NCBI GenBank assembly: GCA_001507915.1
Contig: LGER01000004.1
Span: 1-64,000 of the forward strand
Reading direction: 5' to 3'
Length of the DNA: 64,000 nt
DNA from: Desulfonauticus sp. 38_4375
GTDB taxonomy: Bacteria; Desulfobacterota; Desulfovibrionia; Desulfovibrionales; Desulfonatronovibrionaceae
Of this stretch, positions 17,699-26,959 are shown one piece after another (the first letter of the stretch is position 1; each line of letters begins with the position of its first letter). Made by a program: the position numbers and the translations under genes. The notes under the pieces were generated by a model that saw only the letters and a program-made list of their open reading frames with translations, had not been told where the DNA came from and searched no databases.

Positions 17699-18444
17699 CC
17701 AATGATGATGGTATTCAGGCCCTAGGCTTGCGTGCCCTGTATAGGGCCTTGCTTGGAGCAGGCATAGAAGTGGTGGTAGTAGCGCCCCTTACTGAGCAAA
17801 GTGCAGTGGGACACGCTGTGACCATCTTTTCTCCTTTGAGGAGCAAACAAATCAAAGAAGATGGTTTTCAAGGTATAGGGATTTCTGGCACTCCAGTGGA
17901 TTGCGTGAAGTGGGCCTTAAATTTTTACTTTCAGGAGAAAAAACCAGATCTGGTAATCTCAGGGATAAACAATGGAGCCAATGTGGGCATTGATATCCTT
18001 TATTCAGGGACAGTGTCAGCAGCTACAGAAGGGGCACTGGCCAATATTCCCTCTTTAGCTGTTTCCATTGATGACTTTAGGCCTGCAGACCTGGAACAAG
18101 AGGCCAGATGGGTAAGCAGGTTTATTTTTGAGGTAGATTGGCCAGCACTTCCCAAGCGTACAGTTTTAAACTTAAATTTTCCTGGAATAGGAGTGGAAAA
18201 GAGTAAGGGGTTAAAAATCTGTCCCCATACAGATGTAATTTATGAGGACAGGTATGAAAAACGCCTGGACCCCAGGGGAAGGGAATACTTTTGGCTGACA
18301 GGAGTTATTCCCTTAAAAAAGGTTAGACCTGATACAGACCGCTATTTGCTTTCCCAGGGGTATATTACTTTAACTCCTTTGCAACTGGACCTTACCAATT
18401 ATCAGTTGTTAAGAGATAAAGATAAGTGGTTTAAGAATAAGTAA
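17683..18444 (+). CDS. surE: 5'/3'-nucleotidase SurE
   Basis: 253 residues, full length. The metal-binding LLTNDDG (Asp8, Asp9), the glycine-rich SGINNGANVG and SGTVSAATEG define SurE, a divalent-metal nucleoside monophosphate phosphatase active in stationary phase. It overlaps korC by 16 bases in a different frame, and the ATG is the first possible start. It is followed by gap after 33 bases. Confidence 0.95.
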   Translation: MVVLLTNDDGIQALGLRALYRALLGAGIEVVVVAPLTEQSAVGHAVTIFSPLRSKQIKEDGFQGIGISGTPVDCVKWALNFYFQEKKPDLVISGINNGANVGIDILYSGTVSAATEGALANIPSLAVSIDDFRPADLEQEARWVSRFIFEVDWPALPKRTVLNLNFPGIGVEKSKGLKICPHTDVIYEDRYEKRLDPRGREYFWLTGVIPLKKVRPDTDRYLLSQGYITLTPLQLDLTNYQLLRDKDKWFKNK

Positions 18445-18477
18445 AACCTTAACTTTAAGAGAGTTTAGGAGGTTAAA

Positions 18478-19479
18478 ATGGCTATAAAAGTTGGTTTAAA
18501 TGGCTTTGGGAGAATTGGGAGGTACTTAACCAGATTACTTAAAAATAGACCAGAGTATGAATTGGTGGTGATAAATGCCAGAGCTGATAATGCCTCTCTG
18601 GCGCATTTGCTGCGCTATGACTCTGTGCACGGCACTTTTGAGGCAGAAATAACTCCCAATGAAGAGGGTTTTATCTACGAAGGCAAACAGGTGTATGTGA
18701 CCAGAAAGGCTCCTGGCGAGTGGGAGTGGGGAAAATATGAAGTGGATTTGCTGATTGAAAGCACGGGCAAGTTTAGAGACAGAGAGTCCTGCGAAAAGCA
18801 TCTTGCCTGTGGAGCCAGAAGGGTCTTGATTAGTGCACCTGGAAAAGAGCCAGATGTAACTATTGTGGTAGGAGTAAATGATAAAGATTTAAAGCCAGAA
18901 CATAAGATTATTTCCAATGCTTCCTGTACTACCAACTGCCTTGCTCCTGCAGCCAAGGTTATTCAGGAAAATTTTCAGATAAAACACGGTATTATGACCA
19001 CCATCCACTCCTATACCATGAGTCAGAGGATTTTGGATGGCTCTCATAAGGACTTGAGAAGGGCCAGGGCAGCTGCCATGTCCATGATACCCACTACCAC
19101 TGGTGCTGCCAAGGCTGTTACCCAGGTTATTCCTGAGTTAAAGGGCAAACTGGATGGCATGGCTGTGCGCGTTCCTACCCCCAATGTTTCTTTGGTGGAT
19201 TTTGTTTGCGAGGTGGAAAAGCCTACTTCTAAAGAAGAAGTAAATAAGGCCTTGCAAGAAGCTTCCAGGACCTATCTTAAAGACACCCTGGGCTATACAG
19301 AAGAACCTCTGGTCTCCATAGACTTCAACGGTTCCACTTATGGCGGAGTAGTGGATGGGCTGTGCACCACAGTAATGGACTCCACCCTGGTAAAAACTTT
19401 GATTTGGTACGACAATGAAGCAGGATTTACCAATCAACTCTTACGCCTGATGGATAGAGTTGCTAACTTTTTGAAATAA
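18478..19479 (+). CDS. gap: Glyceraldehyde-3-phosphate dehydrogenase, type I
   Basis: 333 residues. The Rossmann motif GLNGFGRIGR, catalytic Cys150 in SNASCTTNCLAP, IHSYTMSQRILD and the C-terminal WYDNEAGFTNQL are all present. It oxidises glyceraldehyde-3-phosphate in glycolysis or gluconeogenesis. After the second strand the sequence reads VINARADNA, where NAD-specific enzymes have Asp (IND). The acidic residue that rejects NADP is replaced by Ala, so NADP or dual use is possible. GGAGG precedes the ATG and a strong terminator follows. Confidence 0.95.
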   Translation: MAIKVGLNGFGRIGRYLTRLLKNRPEYELVVINARADNASLAHLLRYDSVHGTFEAEITPNEEGFIYEGKQVYVTRKAPGEWEWGKYEVDLLIESTGKFRDRESCEKHLACGARRVLISAPGKEPDVTIVVGVNDKDLKPEHKIISNASCTTNCLAPAAKVIQENFQIKHGIMTTIHSYTMSQRILDGSHKDLRRARAAAMSMIPTTTGAAKAVTQVIPELKGKLDGMAVRVPTPNVSLVDFVCEVEKPTSKEEVNKALQEASRTYLKDTLGYTEEPLVSIDFNGSTYGGVVDGLCTTVMDSTLVKTLIWYDNEAGFTNQLLRLMDRVANFLK

Positions 19480-19487
19480 TTTTATTT

Positions 19488-19536
19488 AAAAAAATCCCCT
19501 TTAGCCTGGAAGAACTAGAGGGGATTTTTTTATTTT
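19488..19536 (+). terminator. Terminator between gap and the VOC gene
   Basis: ATCCCCT (19494-19500) pairs with AGGGGAT (19519-19525). An A-run lies before and a T-run after, so it can end gap on the plus strand and the convergent VOC-family gene on the minus strand. Confidence 0.85.
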
Positions 19537-19581
19537 TTCGTTTTTAGTTTAGAAGAAGAAAAAATGATTCAGGCAAGTTAA

Positions 19582-20163
19582 TCAAGCTTTTTGGTGGCCA
19601 TGAAAAAGTTCGCTTCCAGCTCCTGGATAAACAGGAGATTGCTTATACTTAGCCGGGGTTGGCCAAAAGTGGGGGTTGGGAAATTTTCCTTCTTTAAGGG
19701 CAGCTACAGGTTCTCTATCCAGATGTTGCTCTAAGATGGATAAGTCTATGTCAGGCAAGGGCCAGGAAAATTCCAGAGGAATGTTGTTGGGGTCAAAGGT
19801 ATAAAGAGAATAGATATAACCGTGATTTAGAATCTCTGACACCCAGAATTGATTGTATTCCAGCTTGTCTTTAAGCACAAAAAGGTCTTCTTTGCTTTCC
19901 ACACTAAAAGCCAGGTGGTCAAAACCTAAAGGCGTATTGGTAGGATAGCCGTGTTCTTTTTCTGGCAGTTTTTCTGCACCTGGCCATTCAAAGAAAACCA
20001 CCAATTCTTTAGGGGAAATTTTGAAAAAATATTGGCGATAACTGGGGCTTCCCAGAGTCATAATGAGTTCAAATCCCAAAAGGTCTCGCCAATAGCGCAC
20101 AGTTTTTTCCATGTCCTGGGTGATCAGGGCAAGGTGATTTACTCCTTTTATTTTGGGATACAT
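19582..20163 (-). CDS. VOC superfamily (glyoxalase/dioxygenase-like) protein
   Basis: 193 residues. Two beta-alpha-beta-beta-beta repeats are visible: NHLALITQDMEKTVRYWRDL in the first and FDHLAFSVESKEDLFVLKD in the second. Candidate metal ligands are His10, the His of FDHLAF and the Glu of IPLEFSW. A tail of about 50 residues past the fold contains PHFWPTPAKYKQSP. The substrate is unknown. It has its own promoter region of about 90 bases shared with metF, which is divergent. Confidence 0.8.
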   Translation of the reverse strand: MYPKIKGVNHLALITQDMEKTVRYWRDLLGFELIMTLGSPSYRQYFFKISPKELVVFFEWPGAEKLPEKEHGYPTNTPLGFDHLAFSVESKEDLFVLKDKLEYNQFWVSEILNHGYIYSLYTFDPNNIPLEFSWPLPDIDLSILEQHLDREPVAALKEGKFPNPHFWPTPAKYKQSPVYPGAGSELFHGHQKA

Positions 20164-20253
20164 AATAATCTCCTTGAATTTTTGGGACTAAAGGAATATC
20201 TATAAAGTTTATCTTTTTGAAGTCAATTTACTTTTAGAGCAAGGAGTTGAATT

Positions 20254-21126
20254 TTGCAAATAAGAGAGCTTTTAACTCAAAGGGATTTTTTTATTTCTCT
20301 GGAGTTTTTTCCACCTAAAGAAAAGGAAAAGTGGTCAGATTTTTTTGCAGAAGTGAAAAATTTAAAACAGATAAATCCTCTTTTTGTTTCTGTAACTTAT
20401 GGAGCTGGCGGAAGTACCCAGGATTATACCCTGGAGATAGTAAAGATTTTAAAACAAGATTTTGCCTTGGAGCCCATGGCCCATCTTACCTGTGTGGGAG
20501 CTAAGGAAGAAAATATTACTTTCTTTTTAGAAAGTTTAAAAGCAGCTCAAGTGGAAAACATTCTGGCCTTACGAGGAGACCCACCCAGAGGGGAAGAAAA
20601 ATTTGTGCCTGATAGTGAGAGGTTTAAGCACGCCTCAGATTTGGTCCAGTTTATTCGGGAAAAAGAAGGACAGGGATTTTCTCTGGGAGTAGCTGGTTAT
20701 CCTGAAGGACATGTGGAAGCTAAGAGTTTGGAAGAGGATTTAAACTATCTTAAATTAAAATTGGACCTGGGTGGAGATTTTGTAATTACGCAATTGTTTT
20801 TTGACAACAACCTCTACTTTGATTTTGTAAGTAGGGCGAGAAAAATAGGCATAGACAAGCCTATTATTCCAGGGGTTTTACCCATTATGAGCCTTAAGGG
20901 CATTAAGCGGATTGTAAACCTCTGTGGAGCCAGTATCCCTCAGGAACTTTTGACTGAACTGGAAGAGGCAGAGAAAAAAAAGGGAAGTGCTGGAGTAATA
21001 GAAGTGGGTATTAAGCAGGCTCAAAAACAGGTGCAGGGGTTGTTAGAAGGTGGTGCTCCAGGAGTACACCTTTATACCTTAAATAAGTCTCAGGCTTGTT
21101 TGGAGATTGTTAAAAATATTTTATAA
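20254..21126 (+). CDS. metF: Methylenetetrahydrofolate reductase
   Basis: 290 residues, the usual bacterial length. It reduces 5,10-methylene-THF to 5-methyl-THF, for methionine synthesis and in many sulfate reducers for the methyl branch of the Wood-Ljungdahl pathway. ISLEFFPPKE supplies the catalytic Glu17. LALRGDPPRGEEKF and FVITQLFFDNNLYFDF are family signatures. The start is TTG, chosen because AAGGAG lies 7 bases before it and no upstream ATG is in frame. It is followed by asd after 21 bases. Confidence 0.93.
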   Translation: MQIRELLTQRDFFISLEFFPPKEKEKWSDFFAEVKNLKQINPLFVSVTYGAGGSTQDYTLEIVKILKQDFALEPMAHLTCVGAKEENITFFLESLKAAQVENILALRGDPPRGEEKFVPDSERFKHASDLVQFIREKEGQGFSLGVAGYPEGHVEAKSLEEDLNYLKLKLDLGGDFVITQLFFDNNLYFDFVSRARKIGIDKPIIPGVLPIMSLKGIKRIVNLCGASIPQELLTELEEAEKKKGSAGVIEVGIKQAQKQVQGLLEGGAPGVHLYTLNKSQACLEIVKNIL

Positions 21127-21147
21127 TTTATAAAAGGGGAGGAAAAC

Positions 21148-22173
21148 ATGGCAAAGTATCCAGTAGTAGCTGTAGTAGGAGCCACAGGAGCTGTGGGCAG
21201 GGAGATGCTCAAGACTTTGGAGCAAAGGGATTTTCCAGCCAAGGAAGTGCGTGCTTTTGCGTCTGCCAGGTCCAAAGGGACCAGGCTACCCTTTAAAGAT
21301 ACAGAACTGGTGGTGGAAGAATTAAAGGAAGATTCCTTTAAGGGTATAGATTTGGCCTTGTTTTCTGCAGGTGGCTCTACTTCCAAAAAGTTTGCTCCTT
21401 TGGCTGCCCAGCAAGGTTGTGTGGTAGTGGACAATTCCAGTGCCTGGAGAATGGAAAAGGACATTCCTCTGGTGGTGCCAGAGGTAAATCCAGAAGACTT
21501 GCACTGGCATAAGGGCATTATTGCCAATCCCAACTGCTCTACCATTCAGATGGTGGTGGTTTTAAAGCCCTTGCACGATGTGGCCAAGATAAAGAGGGTA
21601 GTGGTTTCCACCTATCAGGCAGTTTCAGGTACAGGCCAGAAGGCCATTCAAGAACTGGAAAACCAGGTGCGACAAATCTTTAATATGCAGGAAGTGGAGA
21701 AAAAGGTTTATCCCCATCAGATAGCCTTTAATTGTCTTCCGCACATAGATGTATTTTTGGAAAACGATTACACCAAAGAAGAAATGAAAATGGTTTTGGA
21801 GACTCAAAAGATAATGCACGCCCCAGAGATTAAGGTCACTGCAACTACTGTACGGGTACCAGTATTCTATGGCCACAGCGAATCTGTAAATGTGGAATTT
21901 TTCAACAAAATTACCGCTAAAGAGGCCAGAGCCATTTTAAGTCAGGCTCCTGGCGTAAAGGTCCTGGATAACCCCAGGGAAAATATTTATCCTCTGGCTA
22001 TCTATGCTGCTGGCGAGGATGACACCTTTGTGGGCAGGATTAGGGAAGACGATACTGTAGAGCATGGATTAAATATGTGGATAGTAGCTGATAACTTACG
22101 CAAAGGAGCTGCCTTAAATGCTGTGCAGATTGCAGAGCTACTTTTAATCAAAGAATTAATTAGAGTTCCTTAA
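21148..22173 (+). CDS. asd: Aspartate-semialdehyde dehydrogenase
   Basis: 341 residues. It reduces aspartyl phosphate to the semialdehyde for lysine, threonine, methionine and diaminopimelate synthesis. The NADP-binding VVGATGAVGREML, catalytic Cys130 in NPNCSTIQM and the substrate-binding RVPVFYGHSESV are present. GGGGAGG precedes the ATG. It lies 12 bases before the class IV aminotransferase gene in the same operon. Confidence 0.96.
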   Translation: MAKYPVVAVVGATGAVGREMLKTLEQRDFPAKEVRAFASARSKGTRLPFKDTELVVEELKEDSFKGIDLALFSAGGSTSKKFAPLAAQQGCVVVDNSSAWRMEKDIPLVVPEVNPEDLHWHKGIIANPNCSTIQMVVVLKPLHDVAKIKRVVVSTYQAVSGTGQKAIQELENQVRQIFNMQEVEKKVYPHQIAFNCLPHIDVFLENDYTKEEMKMVLETQKIMHAPEIKVTATTVRVPVFYGHSESVNVEFFNKITAKEARAILSQAPGVKVLDNPRENIYPLAIYAAGEDDTFVGRIREDDTVEHGLNMWIVADNLRKGAALNAVQIAELLLIKELIRVP

Positions 22174-22185
22174 AAGGAGTAAAAA

Positions 22186-23124
22186 TTGAAAATTGCTACA
22201 GATAAGGAAGTACTGGATAAGTGGCTAAGTTATAAAAGGCCAGGAGAAGAAAATATCCTGGCCTTTTACGAGCATAGACTTGGTTTTGTAGTAAAAAACC
22301 CAAGGCTTATGCTCATTCCCCTAGATGACCACCTGGTGCACAGAGGAGATGGTGTTTTTGAAACCATGAAGTTTAAAAACAGAAAACTCTATTTATTAAA
22401 AGAACACCTAGAAAGGCTCAAAAGGTCGGCCAGCTCCATTTATTTAGATCCTCCCTGTGCCTGGGAAAGGATAGGGGAATTGATTTTAGAGGTGGCTGCT
22501 ACCACCAGGGAAAAAGATGGCATAGTTTCTCTTTTTATGGGGCGGGGCCCAGGAGGTTTTACTACTGATTTTAGGGAATGTCCTGAGTCCAGTTTGTATA
22601 TAGTGGTACGCAGATACCCTTATAAACCTGAAAGTTTCTGGGAAAAGGGTGTAACTGCTTTTCGGGCTGAGACTCCAGCCAAGCAGTGTTATCTGGCCAG
22701 GGTAAAGACCGTGGACTATCTTCCCAATGTATTGATGAAACGGGAAGCTATTTTAAAGGGTTATGATTTTCCCTTATGTTTTGATGAAAAGGGCTTTTTA
22801 GCTGAGGGCTCTACTGAAAATGTGATTATGGTCAGTGAGCAGGGAGAAATCGTAGTGCCAGAGCTCAGTAATGCCCTGGCTGGCACCACTATGATGCGGG
22901 CCTTAGAGCTTTTAAAGGCAGAGCATCCCATTATTTTTCGGCCCATTCGGGAAGAAGAGCTTTATGCAGCCAGAGAGATTATCCTTTTGGGTACCACTCT
23001 GGATGCAGTAAGTGTGGTGCGTTTTAATGACAAACCTGTTTTTGATGTACGACCTGGTCCTTTGAGCAAAAAGATTCGCCAGCTTTTACTGGCAGACCAG
23101 GAAAGTTATGGAGTTCCCTTTTAA
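22186..23124 (+). CDS. Class IV PLP-dependent aminotransferase
   Basis: 312 residues. HRGDGVFETMKFKNRKLYL is the N-terminal signature of the branched-chain, D-amino-acid and aminodeoxychorismate-lyase family. VKTVDYLPNVL carries the probable Schiff-base lysine, and FLAEGSTENVIMV is the conserved cofactor segment. The activity could be IlvE-like, PabC-like or D-alanine aminotransferase-like; sequence alone does not settle it. The start is TTG, supported by AAAGGAG 8 bases upstream. The stop codon overlaps the ATG of the next gene (TAATG). Confidence 0.85.
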   Translation: MKIATDKEVLDKWLSYKRPGEENILAFYEHRLGFVVKNPRLMLIPLDDHLVHRGDGVFETMKFKNRKLYLLKEHLERLKRSASSIYLDPPCAWERIGELILEVAATTREKDGIVSLFMGRGPGGFTTDFRECPESSLYIVVRRYPYKPESFWEKGVTAFRAETPAKQCYLARVKTVDYLPNVLMKREAILKGYDFPLCFDEKGFLAEGSTENVIMVSEQGEIVVPELSNALAGTTMMRALELLKAEHPIIFRPIREEELYAAREIILLGTTLDAVSVVRFNDKPVFDVRPGPLSKKIRQLLLADQESYGVPF

Positions 23125-24182
23125 TGGATTTTTCTGTAGTTCACCTGGATTTAGGTAAAGAATACAGAGGAGGGCAGCGCCAGGTCTTTTATCTCTTGAG
23201 TAGTCAGCTAGAAAGAGGGATAAAGGTTGCTTTAGCTGCCCGTAAGAATTCTTTCTTGTTGCTAAAAGTCCAGGAAGAACTTCCCCAGGTGCCTGTACTT
23301 GCCCTGGGTGGAGGAGAGTTCAACTGGTTGAGCGCATTCAAACTTGCTTCCTGGATAAAAAAAAACAACTGTACTTTTTTACACACCCATGAAGCCAGGG
23401 CCGTGGGTTTGAGTTTTTGGGTAAAAAAACTTTATCCTCAAATTCGCCTCATACACACCCGTAGAGTTTCCTATCCCTTTCGAAATTGGTGGAGCAAAAA
23501 AAAGTACACCCTGGCTGAAGCCTGGGTAGGCGTAAGTAAGGAAATCTGTGCCTACTTAAAACAACAGGGTTTACCTGCTTCCAGAATCTTTTCCATTCCC
23601 AGTGCCCTGGAGTTAAAGAGATATCCTCTGCGCCAGAAAGAACTGTCCTCACCTGTAATACTGGGTATTATTGGCGCTTTGTCTTCCCAAAAGGGACATG
23701 AACTTGTTTTGCCCTATTTAAAGCACCTTCCCTTTGCTTATCGCTTGCTAATAGTAGGAGAGGGAGAGTTGCGCCCCAGACTGGAAGCCCAGGTGCGTCT
23801 TTTGGGGTTAGAGGAGCAGGTTCGCTTCCTGGGGTTTAGGGAGAGCAATAAGATTTTGCCCAAACTGGATGTGCTTTTGGTCCCCTCTAAAGATGGAGAA
23901 GGAAGTAGTGGCACCATAAAGGAGGCCTGGGCTAGCAAGGTACCAGTGATTGCCTCTGACTTAAGAGCCAACCTGGAACTCATTGAGCCAGGGGTAAATG
24001 GCCTTATTTTTAAACTGAGCCAGCCTGAGACTTTGGTTGAAGAACTGGTAAAGTTAATTGAAGACGACGACCTGTACTTTCGTTTGACCCAAACGGGTTT
24101 TAAAGAGGTTTTGAACTTTCAGGTGGATAAAATGGAAGCAAAATACTTCCAACTCTATACCTATCTTCTAGCAGAAGGTTAA
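23124..24182 (+). CDS. Family 4 glycosyltransferase
   Basis: 352 residues with the GT-B fold. The N-terminus has a sugar-acceptor pattern (GKEYRGGQRQVFYLLSSQL). The C-terminal half has GIIGALSSQKGHELVLP, LLIVGEGELRPRLE and VLLVPSKDGEGSSGTIKEA, the E-x7-E donor-binding segment typical of GT4. It probably extends a lipopolysaccharide or other surface glycan. It is translationally coupled to the aminotransferase gene by a one-base overlap and converges on the hybrid kinase gene. Confidence 0.87.
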   Translation: MDFSVVHLDLGKEYRGGQRQVFYLLSSQLERGIKVALAARKNSFLLLKVQEELPQVPVLALGGGEFNWLSAFKLASWIKKNNCTFLHTHEARAVGLSFWVKKLYPQIRLIHTRRVSYPFRNWWSKKKYTLAEAWVGVSKEICAYLKQQGLPASRIFSIPSALELKRYPLRQKELSSPVILGIIGALSSQKGHELVLPYLKHLPFAYRLLIVGEGELRPRLEAQVRLLGLEEQVRFLGFRESNKILPKLDVLLVPSKDGEGSSGTIKEAWASKVPVIASDLRANLELIEPGVNGLIFKLSQPETLVEELVKLIEDDDLYFRLTQTGFKEVLNFQVDKMEAKYFQLYTYLLAEG

Positions 24183-24200
24183 GGCCACGGTTTAAAAAAT

Positions 24201-25763
24201 TTAAGAATTGAGAAGCGCATCAATAGCAGTAAAGAGTTTGCGCAGGGAAAAAGGCTTCTGGAGGTAAATGAATTCTCTTGGATTTAACTCCTGAATGAGT
24301 TCTTCTTTTTCTGGATAGCCACTGGTAAAAATAGTTTTTATGCGTCTTCTCTTTAGGGCCCAGGCAATGAATTCCAAGGCATTGCCGTCTTTAAGCATAA
24401 TGTCGCTGATAATAAGCCCCAGTTCCTTTTCCTTTTCTTTAAAAATTCTTTTGGCTTCGCTGATAGAAGAAGCAGTGTAAACGGAAAAGTTTTTCTCCCT
24501 TAAGGCTTCTGCGGTAGCTTCCCGAATAATATCTTCATCTTCTAAAAGTAGCAGGGGACATTCTCGCAAAGCTAATACTTCTTCTTCCTTGTCCTGGGAA
24601 GCAGTAGAAACGCTTGTGGGGTCAGCTTTAAAGTAAAGTTTAAAAGTGGTTCCTTGATTGGGCCTGCTTTCCACTTCAATAAGGCCTTGGTGTTGATAGA
24701 CTATTTTGGAAACCATAGCCAGGCCCAGGCCTGTGCCCTTGCCTTTTTTCTTGGTGGTAAAAAAGGGTTCAAAAATGCGCTCTTTAATCTCTTCTGGAAT
24801 GCCCTGGCCTGTATCCTTGACCATGAGCAATACCTGGTCTTGAAGAGGAGAATTGTTTTCCGTGCTTAAGTGGATGTTGCGGGTAATTAAGGTGATTTCT
24901 CCTCCTTGGGGCATGGCATCTCTGGCATTGATGAGCAGGTTCATAACCACCTGTTCCAGCTGGTTGCTATTGCCCCAGATAGACCAGAGTCCAGGCTGAA
25001 AGTCAGTTTTAAAAGTGATATTTTCGCCCAGGAGGTTTTGCACCATGTTTAAGACATTGGTACACAGCTGGTTCAGGTTGATACTGGTTTTGGGTTCCAG
25101 TTCTTCTGGGCGGGAAAAGTTTAAAAGCTGGCGGGTAAGCAGGGAGGCTCTATCTATGGCCTTGAGACTTCTTTCCAGGTATTTAATGTTCTCAGGGTTT
25201 ACGAGTTTTTGCAGGCATATTTCCAGATTGGTTTTCAGGGCAGTTAAAATATTATTGAAATCATGGGCCAGGCCACTGGTGAGACTGTCTATAACCTGGA
25301 GTTTTTGAGCCTGTAAGAGTTGTTGTTCGGTTTGTTTTTGGGAAGTGATATCCCGCACAATGGCAATAACTTCTTTATTGCTTATCCTAACCAGCCTGGC
25401 TTCAAAGAATTTGTTTTGCTTGTTCTGCTTGATTTGGTATTCAAAGCTATAGGGAGAGTGTTTTTTTACTTCTTCTAAGGCATTTTCAAAAAGTTTATTC
25501 ACCCCTTGCACTGGAATGGTTTGAATTTTTTTCCCTAAAAGTTTATGGGGTGGCAGCAGAAAATGGGCAGAAACACTGCCCTTTATATCCAGGATTGTGC
25601 CTGTAAAATCCAGGCGAAAAATAATATCTGGAAAGGATTGAAAAATGGCCATGAGATTGGTGTTGGCTTCCTGGAGTTCTTTGGAGCTTAGAGCCAGGGC
25701 ATTTTCTATAAGATACCTATCTTCTTCAAATTGATAATAGGTTTCATTGATGCGTTTAAGCAA
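24201..25763 (-). CDS. PAS hybrid histidine kinase with C-terminal receiver; start probably lost by a frameshift
   Basis: 520 residues as read from a TTG with no ribosome site. It opens in a helical segment ([16 protein letters not shown]), then a PAS domain (about 35-140), HisKA with His167 ([15 protein letters not shown]), N-box [11 protein letters not shown]1 DTGQGIP, F-box FEPFFTT, G2 GTGLGLAM, and a receiver with [11 protein letters not shown]. No membrane helix is seen, so it is cytosolic. The natural start is probably the ATG at 25849, directly after the FIST stop codon; that frame is lost in an A7 run, and the rest of the N-terminus continues in the -1 frame. It is the last gene of the minus-strand KaiC operon. 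Confidence 0.85.
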   Translation of the reverse strand: MLKRINETYYQFEEDRYLIENALALSSKELQEANTNLMAIFQSFPDIIFRLDFTGTILDIKGSVSAHFLLPPHKLLGKKIQTIPVQGVNKLFENALEEVKKHSPYSFEYQIKQNKQNKFFEARLVRISNKEVIAIVRDITSQKQTEQQLLQAQKLQVIDSLTSGLAHDFNNILTALKTNLEICLQKLVNPENIKYLERSLKAIDRASLLTRQLLNFSRPEELEPKTSINLNQLCTNVLNMVQNLLGENITFKTDFQPGLWSIWGNSNQLEQVVMNLLINARDAMPQGGEITLITRNIHLSTENNSPLQDQVLLMVKDTGQGIPEEIKERIFEPFFTTKKKGKGTGLGLAMVSKIVYQHQGLIEVESRPNQGTTFKLYFKADPTSVSTASQDKEEEVLALRECPLLLLEDEDIIREATAEALREKNFSVYTASSISEAKRIFKEKEKELGLIISDIMLKDGNALEFIAWALKRRRIKTIFTSGYPEKEELIQELNPREFIYLQKPFSLRKLFTAIDALLNS

Positions 25764-25849
25764 GTCTAAACAGGGGCTTTGTTCTGGTACTTCTTTTAAA
25801 ATTTTTTTATCTGTCTTAAAAGTAGAGGGTGCCAGGGTTTAGTTTCCAT
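25764..25849 (-). pseudogene. Displaced N-terminus of the hybrid kinase (frame break at 25802-25808)
   Basis: An ATG at 25849 abuts the FIST TAA and reads METKPWHPLLLRQIKK before meeting a stop just after an A7 run. From the same run the kinase frame is open upstream as [18 protein letters not shown]. Joining the two gives a continuous start with the HPLLxRQxKK pattern I associate with FIST-linked kinases. One missing A, a -1 slip on A-AAA-AAA, or an assembly error would each explain it. Confidence 0.6.
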
Positions 25850-26959
25850 TTATTTTTCTCTTAATACAGTAATGGTCATGGTTTCGTTGTGTAATTCACA
25901 ACAGGATTGAGTCTTGAGCGGAGCAATTTCTCCATAGGAATAAAAACCAATAAAATTCTTATGTCCTAAAACCTCCTCTACTGCTTCCAGCTTTTCCTCA
26001 ATCCTTTCTTTTAAAACAAGTTTTCTTCCAATACAACTGATTAAAATGGCCAATTCTGAATTTTTTTGTTTAGCTCCAGTAGCAGCCATACTTGCCCCTT
26101 CTAAAAGGTTATCATGACTGGCTCGCATTAGTTGCACATAACTTCCTTCAGGAATGTCACCTGCAAATATTAGACTCTTTTCCTTTTTATCTATTCCTAT
26201 AATGGAGCGCACCAGTATTTTTTGCTCTCCTTTAATGAGTGCCAGGGGAAAATAAAGGGCAGAAGATGGTAGCTCCTGGGCGTATTTTCCTAAATAAGTA
26301 CTATAAAGGTCCAGGGCCACAGTATTATCCAGGGTATATAAAATATTGTCTTTACTTTTAGTAACTAGTCGTACCGGGCCAAAGGGAATAAATCCACCTG
26401 CAGAGCCGCAGGTGATAGAAAGGTTATTTCCATATAGACCCAGACCCAAAATAAAGTTGTCTTGGATTTTCTGGTCATAGACCAGGAGGGTTTGCTCAAA
26501 GCGGGTACAATCTCCAGCAAGGCCTCCGCTTATGTTGATAGAAGGGGGCAAATCTTCTTTTAACCCTTCTAAAAGTTGACTGGCGTTAATATTTAGGCCC
26601 TTGCTTAAGAGAAAAATGTGTTTAAGCTGGGAGTTAAGCAGTTTTTTTTGAAGGGCTAGCCCAGCCTCATAGCTGGAATTAAAGTCGTCTAAATTGACCT
26701 TGACCAGTTTAAACTCAGTCTTTTCAAAAGAAATGGCTGCACTCACCAGAGAAGATTCTTTGACCTGGGTCTTATAGATTTCTCCAGCAGTAGAGCAGCC
26801 CATGATTCTGGCCTGAGGATAGTGCTGGATTAAAAATTCCACTCCCTTTTGGGCCAGAAGTTCCCGCTCGCCAAAAATTAGGACCAAACTCGCCTGCTTG
26901 AGCTTGGGAGTTTGGCTGGGGATGAGTTCCTGGTTCCAGGCAATAATTTCGCTTTTCAT
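25850..26959 (-). CDS. FIST domain signal-transduction protein
   Basis: 369 residues covering FIST_N (about 1-195; VLIFGERELLAQKGVEFL, MGCSTAGEI) and FIST_C (about 205-365; NTVALDLYSTYLGKYA, GFYSYGEIAP). FIST domains are thought to bind small ligands such as amino acids. There is no membrane helix, so sensing is cytosolic. The gene overlaps the PilZ gene by 4 bases (ATGA). Its TAA is directly followed by the ATG of the hybrid kinase, the usual FIST-kinase pairing. Confidence 0.9.
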   Translation of the reverse strand: MKSEIIAWNQELIPSQTPKLKQASLVLIFGERELLAQKGVEFLIQHYPQARIMGCSTAGEIYKTQVKESSLVSAAISFEKTEFKLVKVNLDDFNSSYEAGLALQKKLLNSQLKHIFLLSKGLNINASQLLEGLKEDLPPSINISGGLAGDCTRFEQTLLVYDQKIQDNFILGLGLYGNNLSITCGSAGGFIPFGPVRLVTKSKDNILYTLDNTVALDLYSTYLGKYAQELPSSALYFPLALIKGEQKILVRSIIGIDKKEKSLIFAGDIPEGSYVQLMRASHDNLLEGASMAATGAKQKNSELAILISCIGRKLVLKERIEEKLEAVEEVLGHKNFIGFYSYGEIAPLKTQSCCELHNETMTITVLREK

